Under the pieces are notes generated by a model. It did no database searches. It was not told the origin of the DNA and saw only the letters and a list, made by a program, of their open reading frames with translations. A stretch of 64,000 bases of DNA from Flavobacterium lipolyticum. Its GTDB lineage: Bacteria > Bacteroidota > Bacteroidia > Flavobacteriales > Flavobacteriaceae. Position 1 is the stretch's first letter. The number at the start of each line of letters is the position of its first letter. The stretch covers positions 1,798,001-1,862,000 of the forward strand of contig NZ_JAJJMN010000001.1 in assembly GCF_020905335.1 (NCBI RefSeq). Direction: 5' to 3'. Below are positions 34,601-46,600 of the stretch, one piece after another. Made by a program: the position numbers and the translations under genes.

Positions 34601-37600
34601 TCCGTCTACTTTGTTTACTGTAATTGTCGCATTTGTATTTGTGTTTGTTCCTGCTGTACAACCAAATTGAGTAAATACAAAATCCGTAACAACAATTGGA
34701 GTCGGCTCAAGAATTTCAACATCTTCTAAATCTTTACAACCTCTTCCAGATGTAACGGTTACTGTATATTGACCTTTTGGCAATCCTGTGAACACATTTG
34801 AAGTCTGATTAGGTCTAAGAACTGGTCCCGCTGTGATACTGTAATAGTAAATTGGGTTGTCATTTCCACCTGTTTCATCAATAGTTGCAGTGATCGTTCC
34901 ATTAGTAAATGTATTACAAGTAACATCTGTGTGTGCTAAAGTAAATCCTTTAATTGGAGTCGCAGGTATGATTTCAAATTGAACGGTTCTTGTACAACCT
35001 GTAGCCACATCCGTTACCGTAATTGTATGTTTTCCAGGAGCGATATTGGTAAATACTCCGGATGTCTGACCAAAGTTACCATTTAAACTATAGCTATAGT
35101 TTGCAGGGGTTGCAGGGTTAGCACCTCCAGAAACTGTAGCTTTAATAGCTCCATTGTTAGTGTTACAGTCTGGTAAAGCTGTGATCTCCACATCTAAAGT
35201 CAGAGCTGGGAAAATATTCACTACTGCCGTCGTTTTTACTTCACAACCGTTTCCGTCTTTTACAGTTACATCATAAGTACCTGAAGCATTAACGGTGAAT
35301 GTTGGGCTACTTTGGAAACCTTTACCAATACTATATTCGATTGGTGCTACACCTGTAACTCCAGTAATCGTAAAGGTATACGTTCCGTTTAATGGATCCG
35401 GACATTGACTAAATGGAGCCACTGACGGAGTTGTTGGTAATACATCTTCAACAATATTTTGAGATTTCATTACCGGACATCCGTTAAGGTCTTGTACATA
35501 AATATCCCAATTTCTATTGGCACCATTGTTTGTATCAACAGCTATAACATTATTGTTTCCAAAAACCGTTGGAGCTGCTGCACCTGAAACAACAACAGCA
35601 TAACGATAAGCAGGAGTACCTCCGGTTGCTGCAATAGTTATTTCAGCCGTTTTATCGTTACAATTTGTATTGGTAGCAGTAGATGTAAAATCTAAAGCCA
35701 ATGGCTGCTTAATCTCAAAGTTTACCACCTGATCCTGACATCCAGATATCCTGTCTACTACTGTAAACGTATAAATACCTGCAGCTAAACCAGTGTAGCT
35801 TATAACATCACCCGTTTTAGTAGCTGTACCAGCAAGTGGTGCTAATGAATAGATATAATCAGCAGGAGTAATATAACCGCTTACAACAAATGACGCTGTA
35901 CCGGTGCTTACTCCATTACATGACACATCAGTTATCAACTGAGTAGTCGCTTTAATCTTATCAGATTCTTTAATCACGATCGCTTTTGTTGTACTACAAC
36001 CATTAGCATCTGTAACTTTAATTTGATAAGTATCCGGTAACAATCCAGGGAAAATACCGGTTGTATTGTTAGTAACAGCTGTTGCCGGTGAAACAATATC
36101 GTATTGGTAAGGAGCTACACCACCTGTTACTGTATTTACGGTAGCAGTAGAAACTCCTCCAGCTGTATTACAATAAATTGGTGTTGCTGTAATATTCATA
36201 TCAGTAGGCGGTGTGTAAGGGATCACCGTTACATTTCCTGAAACTCTACATCCATTAGCATCAATTACCACGTAAAACACTGTTTTATTAGCCGTTATAG
36301 TGCTTACATTTAACGTTGAAGCATCTCCAAAAGTAACACCATTATCAAAACTGTATTTGTATCCTGGAGTACCGTTAGTAGCCGTTAAAGTTACTATAGC
36401 ATCATCTGGTGCATTAGTTAAATTACATCTAAATGGAGTAACTGCAGCAGTAGCACCTAAAACAGTCGGCTGTGAAATTGTAACAACCTCACTAACCACA
36501 CATTTTTTAGCATCTCTTACGTATACCGTATAAGTACCCTGACCTAATGTTCCAAAAATATTAGAAGCCTGGTAATTTGTACCATCAATACTATATTCAT
36601 AAGGAGCAAGTCCGCTACCAGCAGTAATTGTAATACTTCCGTCGTTTCCTAAATTACAACTTACATTAAATGGAGTAGTTGAAATAGTAGGCATTACAAT
36701 AGGATTTACGACTACTGGTTTTGAAACTGACTGACAGTTTTTACTATCTGTAACTCTAAAAGTATAGGTTCCTGCAATATTAGTTGTGTATGGAGATGTT
36801 GTTGGTGTAAAACCACCTCCATTAAATGAAACTTCATAGTTAGTATACAAAGTAGATCCTTGCGTAGCTGTTAATGTAACAGTCGCCATATTAGGAGCCG
36901 CACAGGTTAAATCCTGAAGTACCGCGTCTAATAACAATTTCTGATCCAATTGATAAACATATGGAATTGCTGCATCACAACCGTTAGCATCTCTCACGTA
37001 GAAAGTGTATGAACCCGGTGCGTTAAGTACAAAGTCAGGACTTGTTTTAAATCCATTACCAATACTGTACGTTAATGGACCAACACCATGGCCTACCAAA
37101 GTAACATTTACAGGAGAACCATCGTAACAAACACCCGTAATTGGGTCAATTGTTGGCAGAGGATCTGTCGCAATAGTCAATGGTAACTGAGCAATACATC
37201 CATTATCATCTCTTACATAAGCAATCCAAACTTTAGATGGATCTAAAACTGCACTTGGACTCGCTTTATAAGCTCCCAGTGCCGGTGCTGTTGGGCTCTC
37301 AGCGTAAGCGTAAGTATAACCAGGAGTTCCTCCTGAACCTATAACACTTACTTTTGCACCAAAATTACAATTCGCATTGATATTATAATCCAGTGTTAAT
37401 AATAATGGCGTTGCCGGTTCGCTAACATCCTCATTTGCTGTTGCAATACAGCCTGTAGCCACATCAACAACATCTATTTTATAGTTCCCTACTGCTAAAT
37501 TGGTAAGGGTAACTTTAGGATTAGTATGTGTTCCTGCAACCGCAACTCCGTTAATAGAATATGTATAAGTTGCTGCAAAGTTACCTACAGTGAACTCAAC

Positions 37601-40600
37601 AGAACCGTTAGCAACAGCTGCTGTTTCGTTACAACTTACATCTTTTATTAATTGACCAGAAACGGTAATATTAGTTACTGGTTTAATTGTCAATGATTTC
37701 TGGAATGAACATCCATTAGCATCTGTTACTTTGAAAACATAGGTACCTGGTAATAAACCATTGAAAACATTCACCGTTCCGTTATCAACTGCGTTTGCAG
37801 TTGGTGAAACGATTTCATATTTCGTAATCGCATATCCACCCGCTACAGTAACTGTAATACTTGTCGCAGGAGCGTTACAAGTAATTGCAGCACCCGCAAA
37901 GTTTAGGTCTGTAATTTTTTGGTATGGATTAACCGTTACTGTACTATTAAACAAACATCCGTTAGCATCTTTTACATAATAGCTAATAGTCTGTGCAGCA
38001 CCATTGTCTAATACTGTTAGTGTATTAGCGTCAAAATAGTTAGCAGAACCATCAAAATTGTATTTGTAAGGTGCTGTTCCTGTACCTGCTGTAACATTTA
38101 CTGTTACCACAGCTGGCTGTGCAACATTACCTGTACAAGCATAATCTTTAACAGCTGCAGTAGCCGCTAATGTAAGTGGCTGACCTACTGTAAATGGTTT
38201 AGATGCTGAACATCCTCTGCCTGAAAACACCGTAATTGAATAAGTGCCCGCAGGAAGATTTGAAAATACATTATCTGTTTGTACTGATCCTGGCGGAACA
38301 GGCAAAATAGAATAAGTATAAACCGGGTTATCGCTTCCGGCAGCTAAGTTTACGGTAATAGTTCCGTTACGTGAACCATTACAAGTAGCATTCGTCACTA
38401 CAGCATCAAAATCTACCAGTGTTGGTGCAGAAAGCTCAACCGGAGCTGTTGCAGTACATAACGTATTTGTATCTGTAATCGTTATCGTGTAAATTCCGGC
38501 AGGAACTCCCGAAATAACATTCCCAACAACAGTTCCAACAGAAGGTGCAATACTATAAGTAAACGGTCCTGCACCACCAATTGGTGTTAATGTTATAACT
38601 CCGTCATTGTTCGCACAAGTTGGCAATGCTGTGATCACTGGTGTTACACCCAGTGGTTTATCAATCGTAATTGATTTAGTATCAATACATCCGTTTGCAT
38701 CTTTAATTTTAATTGTATTTAATCCTGAATTAAGACCCGTTACGTCATAAGGTACAGCTGTTGTAATAGTAACAGGTGCATATACTCCACCGTTTACACT
38801 AATTTCGTAAGGAGAGATTCCCGCTGTAGTAAGAGAAACTCTAACTACATAGGCTCCTTCAGCCACACATTTATTTACAACTGATAATGCAATAACCGGA
38901 CTAGGATCCAGGCCTATTGTCGTATTAACTCTGTCTATACATCCTTTTGCATCTCGTACAACAATATCCCAATTTTGTCTTGTAGTATAATCTAAAACCA
39001 AAACATTACTAGTTCCAAAAGTTGTTGGCGTAAATCCAGGAGCACCCGCTGCGTACTCATAAGGTCCCGTACCACCAATAGTGGTTAGTGTAACTTGTGC
39101 ACCAACATTACAAGTAGCATTTACATTTTTTGTAATTGTTGTTTTAAGCGGTTGAACCGGCTGTGACACTGTAAAACTAAATGTAGTAGAACAAAGTGTT
39201 CCTCCTGCCTCAGTAACTCTTAGAACATAATTTCCGGCTTTCAATGTTGAAATAGTTCCAGAAACTGGACCGCCTAATGGCCCCGTTAATGTGCTATTAA
39301 TTGCCGGTGAAACCGGTAACAAGGTTAAAGCATTTAATACTTCATAATTTACTGTAGTAATTGATGGATCAAAATCCCTTACCGTAAACGTCAATATTCC
39401 TGTTGAAGTTCCATTACAAGTAACATCTGTTACAGTTGTTCCTGTAACTTTTATACTTGATGGTGGTGGAGGCGTTGTAAATTCTAAAATAGAAATACAA
39501 TCATTAATATCTTTTACTTGTAAAAAGTAAGTAGTTCCATGTTTTAAACCTAAGAAAGTATAAGTTGGACTCGTTTGTGCAGGGCTCTCTGTTAAAGGCT
39601 GTCCAAAAATAGAGTATTTATAATCTGGCGTACCACCTGAAGTAGTTACGGTAACATTCACACCTGTAGCACAATTATTTGAATCTGCAACAGCACTCAT
39701 CTTTAAGTAAGGAGGTGTTTCAATTCTCAATTTACCACTTCTGTATTCACAACCATTTGCATCAACAACAGTAATGTAATAATCTCCAAAATTCAATCCT
39801 GCAAATTTATAAACAGGTGTTGGATTTACTGTAGATGTTTCCGTGTAGGTTGCAATTTGTGTAAATGCATTATCGTATAATCTATATACATACGGAGCTG
39901 TTCCTCCTGATGTTACATTAACATCAAAACTACCAGGCGTATTTAAATTACATAAAATAGCATTACGTACGATGTTAACAACAATTGGAGCTGGATTAAC
40001 CAAAGTAATTGTTGCAGGTACCGAAGTACATCCTTTAGCATCTTTTACTACATAAGTATACGTTCCGGAAGCTAACCCTCCAAAAACTTTTGTAGTTACA
40101 AAAGTAGTACCACCATCGATACTGTAAGTAAATGGAGAAAGTCCTGCTGTAGCTGTTAATGTTATCGAACCATCTGTATAACCATTACAAGTAGGATCAA
40201 CTTTTGCAGCAGTTCCTGTTACTGTTTGTGGTGATGTTACTACAACTTTACTAGTTATTTTTGTACATCCGCTAGCATCCGTTACCTGGAAATAATAATC
40301 GCCGGCAGTATTTGTTGTAAATGTATTTCCAATCAAATCAGGAGATGTTCCGAAAGTTACACCATCAGTAGAAACTAAATAAGTGTAAGGCGCTAAACCT
40401 CCTCCGGCATTAACTGTTATTGTTGCATTAACAGGAGCAGCACAAGTAATATCTTTCACTAAAACGGCACTGGCTGTTAAAACAGAATTTACTGTCACTG
40501 TAACCGTATCAGTACAGTTATTCGCATCTTTTACCGTAATCACATAAGTACCCGGTGAGGTTACTGTAAAAGTATCTGCAGGAGCCGGTGCAACACCACT

Positions 40601-43600
40601 ACTAATAGAGTAGGTTAAAGGAGCAATACCTCCTGTTCCCACAGCTTTGATACTAAATGAAGTTCCTGTAGACGTACATTGGTTGGTAACCGAAGCCGTA
40701 ACATCCGGAGCTGCATCTGTAGCAATTGCCGCGTCTAATTTAAACACACAACCGTTTGCATCTTTTATCCAAACATCCCAATCTGAAATAGCAGGATCAA
40801 GATTTGCTGTGTTACTTGATTTATAATCTGTTGATGCAGGAGCTACATTATTGTGTACAAATGCATAAGAATATGTTGGTGTTCCTCCTGTAGCAGTAAC
40901 TGTTACTTTTGCATTTGGAACATGACAATTAGCATTCACAATTACAAGCGATCCTCCTAATTGATTTACTGGCTCTGTAATCGTTATTGATTTGTTTGCC
41001 TTACAATTTGTTGTATTATCTGTTACTTCAAGGTTGTAAGTACCCGCAACTAATCCGTTTAAGGTAATCACATCTCCTGTCGTTACAGTTGTATATGGTA
41101 ATCCTGCAGGAGTAGAGGTTATTACTACCGCATAATTTCCTGTAGCACTAAATCCAGAAATACTGAATTTTGCAGAACCCGTATTTCCTCCATTACATAA
41201 AACATCGCTTAATTTTGATTCAGCAACTGCAATTGGAGTTAATGGAAGTACTGTATAAGACTGAATAGCAAAACATCCGTTTGCATCTGTTACTTTAAAA
41301 GTATAAGTGTCTGCCACTAATCCTGTAAATACTCCAGTCGTTGCACCTGTTACGTTTGAAGTTGCAGAAGCTGGTGCTGTAATAACATAAGCTAAAGTCC
41401 CTACTCCATTTGTTGTTGTAACAGTTACAGTACTGGTAGTACTGGTAGATGGTGAGCATAGAATTGCACTACCTGATATTGAAACAATAACAGGAGGATC
41501 TAATTTCTTAATGGTAATTTGCTGAACCGCAGTGGTACATCCTTTAGCATCTTTAACAGAATAGCTAATGATTTGATCTGCACCGTTATCGTTTACTGTT
41601 AACGTATTTGCGGCAGTATATCCACTTCCGTTAAAACTGTACGTATAAGGAGCTGTACCATCTGTTGCTGTAATGGTAACAGTCGCAGATTGTTTCGTAT
41701 TGGTAACACTACAAGTAAAGTTAGTAGCAGTAGCACCTGCTGTTAATTTTGCAGGTTCACCTATTGTAACATTAACACTTCCGGTACATCCTTTACTGTC
41801 TTTTACATAGAAAGTGTAGTTACCCGCTAACAGATTTTCAAATAATGAAGTCGCTGTATAAGTAACATTGTCTTTACTATAGGTATATCCTCCTGAACCA
41901 TTAGCACCTGTTAATTGAACTGTACCTGTTGCAGAAGCGTTACATGAAGCATCTACTTTTACAGCAGTTACTGTTGGAGGTGCAATAGGAGCAACAGTCG
42001 CAGATGTTGTCGTAGAACATCCGTTTGCATCTGTAATTGCAAATGTATATTTATCAGCATTAGCAGAAGCAACAGAAATTGTAAACGATGTTCCGGTAAC
42101 ATTAATAACTCCACCAGGAGTTCCTGTACCTTTCGCTACAGTATAAGTATATGGAGTTTTTCCTCCACTAATATCAACTTTAATTGTTGCATTTGGAGTT
42201 GCACTACAATCTAATTCTTTAGTAACCTCTGCTAAGGCACCAACTTTAGCATACACCACTACAGGAACTGCAGCAGCTGTTGTACAACCATTTTTATCTT
42301 TTACCGTTACGGTATAAGATCCAGCACTCACTGTAAAAGTATTGCTAGTCTGGAAATTAGTTCCATCAATACTATACGTTAAAGGTACTAATCCCGTAGC
42401 AGTAGCTGTAATAGTAAAACTTGAAACTGATCCTGTCTGACATTGATTGTCAACCACCACACCTGTAATAACCGGTTTAGCATCAACATCAATTTTTATA
42501 GGGAAATTATCCAAACAACCATTCGCATCTTTTATATAAACCACCCAGTTTAATACTGTTCCGTTAACAGTATTAACTGTTAAAACATTATTGGAAGCAT
42601 AAACTGTAGGAACTGCAGCACCTTGTCTTGCTACTGCATAGGTATAATTTGGTGTCCCTCCTGTTCCGGTTGCTGTAATCTCAGCTGTAAATTTGTTACA
42701 ATTTACTGTAGTGGCTACAGCAGTAACATCAACAGCTGCAGCTGACTGCGTTAAAGTTACTGTATAAGAAGACTGACATTTCGTTAATCTGTCTGTTGCA
42801 GTAATCGTATACGCTCCTACAGGCTGAGCAGTAGGAACTGCAACGGTAGTTGTAGCTGCACTTACACCAGTTGCTTGCTGAATGATTGTATTGGCAGCGT
42901 TTTTAATAACATAATCATATCCGTTTGCCTTAACACCATTTACTGTAAATTCAATAGTTCCGGTAGAACCAAAACATTGAATACTTGTAAGTACTGAACC
43001 ACCTGTAATAATATCTGACGTTGCTTTAATGGTATGTCCTTTTGTGAATGAACAATTAGTAACCGTATCAGTTGCCTGGAAGATATAATCTCCCGGAGTC
43101 AGTGATAAAAAGTTTCCTGTTGAATTGGTCGCAGGGTTAAATCCTGCAGGACCAGAAATAATCTGATAGATAATATTTGCTGTACTTCCTGTTTTTACCG
43201 CTGTCAAAGTTACACGTCCACCAGCCGGAACCGTAGAACAATCATATCCGCTATCAACAATAGTGATATCTGTAATTGGTTCTAAAGCACCAATTGTAAT
43301 TGATAATGGCCCAAACTGACAGTTATTTGCATCTCTAACATATGCCGTAACTGTTCCGGCAGCTGTTGTTGAGTAAGTATTTGTTGTTGTAAAGTTTGCC
43401 GTTCCGTTGAAACTGTAAGTATAAGCACCGGTTCCGCCAGAACCAGTAACTGTAACTACTGCCGGTACAGTACTTGGTGTGCCACATTTAATAATAGTAG
43501 CTCCAATAGTTCCTGATACAGCAGTTGGCTGTGTTAATGTAATATTTCCAACAGGAGAAGTACATCCTTTACTGTCTCTTACCTGATAAGAATAGTTAAT

Positions 43601-46600
43601 ATTTGGATCTAAACCAGAATATAATGAAGTTGTTGACCAACCTAAATTATTAAAATTGTACTCATATCCGCCTGAACCTCCTGCTCCAACTAACTGTACA
43701 CTACCATTTTTAAGACCGTTACAAGTAATTTGCGTTGGATTAGCAGTAACTGTTGGATTTGTAATTGGACTAATTGTAGCATCTATATAAGCTTTACATC
43801 CCTTAGAATCTGTAATTTCAAAAGTATAAAGTCCGGCTGTCGGCGTAGGATAATTAAAAGTATTACCTGTAACATTTACACTGCCACCATAAGCACCTGC
43901 GTCTTTTTTAACTTTATAAGTATAGGCAGCAACACCATCCGTAATGTCAACTTTAATCGTTGCATTTGGAGTTGTACAATCCAATGTTTTTGTAATAGAG
44001 GCTGCTGCTTTTAACTCAGGAGCAATTACAATTCCGTTTATAGTAATCGGACAATTATTACTGTCTGTAACTGTAATAGTATGTGTTCCTGCTCCAACAT
44101 TTGTAAATGTATGGCTGGTTTGTGCAGGTGCACCATTTAAACTATACGTTAGAGCTCCTGTACCTGTAGCCGTAACCACAAGAGTTGCTCCTTTAGTCCC
44201 GGTAACACAATAGTCACTAGTAGCTGCTAAAGATGCTGTTGGCATTGTTGGTGCAACAACATTAACCTGTGCAGAGGCGCTTGAAGAACATGCATATGCA
44301 TCACGTGTTACCACTGTATAGGTACCAGTAGGAACATTTGTAAATACACCAGAATTCTGGAATGCAGTTATAACTGTAGTACCATTTGCTGCCCTTAATT
44401 CATATTGATATGCCGGTGTTCCTCCTCCTGCAACAGCCGTAATAGTAGCTCCATTTGTACAAGTAGCCGTTTTTGTAACACTTGCCGTAATTGTTAATGC
44501 AGCAGGAGTACCTACTGGCTGATCGAATGGGAAACTACATGTTCCCGCCTTATCATCATAACGAATTAAAATATTATACGTTTTACTCGTCAAGTTTTTA
44601 ACGGTAACCGGTGAAGTTTTAGAATTTACCCAGGTTGCACCATTATCTAAAGAGTAATCAAAACCATAAGTGGCATCAAAATTTTGTGCAGATAATGTAA
44701 TTTCTCCATTATTAGCACCATTACAGGTTACGTCTTTATGACCTACAATTGAAGCTTTAAATGCTTTATCTTTTCCAATAACAACTGGGAATTCTTTCTC
44801 AGCGCCACAAACCTCCGGAATCTGACGTACCCAAATATCATCAACCGCTAAATCATTACCAGAAATAACCTGACTGTAGGATAAGATAACAAAGTCAAGA
44901 GAAGTATTATTTCCGGGATTTAAAGTTAATACCTGGCCACTTCCAAGATCAGTTGTATTATGCCATTTCTCATCTCTAGGAATACTTTGTGTATCTTTTG
45001 AGGCTCCCGTTATAACAGTTCCATTTTTCTGAAGTTGTATCGTTAATCTTGGAGAAGGTAAATTATTATTTTTACTTAATAAGTTAAGCATATAAAGTGA
45101 TACCTGTATGTCCTGATTTGGAATAACATCATTAATCGTTTTTTTGTATAAAACACCACCTATTGGTACCACACCTCCAACATTAACGGCTAAAAATCTT
45201 CCGTCTTTTATTTGTGGTGTATTGTTAATAACTGCCGTATTATCTTTAGGCAGATTCCAGTTAAAACCAGCTACGTGCTGTGGCAACAGAGCCTGAGTCA
45301 CAACATATTCCCCATCATTAAGCAAAATTGGCATATAACCTCCAATACCGCAATCTTCTACAGCATCTTGTTTTTCCCAACAATAATTAGGGTGAATACC
45401 CGGAGTTGTTGTGTCTGGTCCTCTACCAAAATCTTCTCTTAACAAGTTACTGTAAGTAGGTACCGTAGTAACTTTGTATTTAACCTTTATAGTATGTGTT
45501 CCGGAAGGAACATTTGTAAAGACATTATTTGTAATTGGCGTATTAGGTACATTATTAATATAGTACTCATACGTATAATTATTTGACGGATTTGTAACCG
45601 TAACCGTAGTTGATGCCATACCATTACAGCCAAAAACAGGATCAGCCACAGTGATCGTTGGGTCAGCAGGTTTTGGATCTAAAGTAATCTGATAAGGAAT
45701 TTCGAATATACAGCCTAAAGCGTCTTTAACCTGTAAAATAAAATTACCCGGCATAACATCTTTTTCATTCGATGCCTGCCATGTAACACCACCATCAAAA
45801 CTAAACTGATAAGCAGGTGTTCCTCCCTGAACATTATTGATACGCAGTTTACCTCCCTGGTTTGCACCGCTACCGTCAGGTAATGTACATCCGGCCAAAG
45901 CGGCAACTCCCGCAGAAGCTGAAATAGCAGAAGTTGGTCCTGTAATTGTTATTTTTTGTTTAGGATCTGTACAATACTTGATTGGCGTTCCTATACCGTA
46001 TCTGACAACTACATCATAACTTCCCGGCTGTAAATTAGAAAAAACAGGATTAGACTGAAAAGTAGCACCTCCATTAATACTATACCCCATTGTGTACCCG
46101 TTTGCTCCGGCAGTAAGTTTTACTTCTATCTTAGAGCTTCCATCATAACAATTACTATTGGTATGATCAATAGTATAAGCAGGTTTTGTATTATCAGGAA
46201 CTGTAATAGTTCTTGTTATCGTACAGTTGTTTTTATCTACAATTTTAATGGTATAAAGTCCCGGAGCTGTTACCACAAACTCATTACTGGTTTGAAAGAC
46301 AGTATCGCTGTTTATAAAATAATTATAAGGCGAATTACCTCCTTCTGTTGTGATTCTGATTTTTCCGTCACTACATGCAGTAAGAGGTTCTACTAAAGCA
46401 ACTGTTGCTTTATATTCGTTCCAAACCTTACCCATGTATATATACTTGGTATCTTTACAACCATCATCTGTAGTAATCTCTACAACATAATTCTGGTCTG
46501 TATTTAAATTATCAAAAGTATATTCAGAATCTGGCACAGGTCCTACACTAGACAATAATGTTCCATTATTATAAAGTTTATAATAATATTGTGCATTAGC

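Noticed and set aside
43730..44213. Plus-strand open frames opposite sprB
   Set aside because: Antisense shadows of the SprB repeats, without starts, promoters or sensible protein composition.
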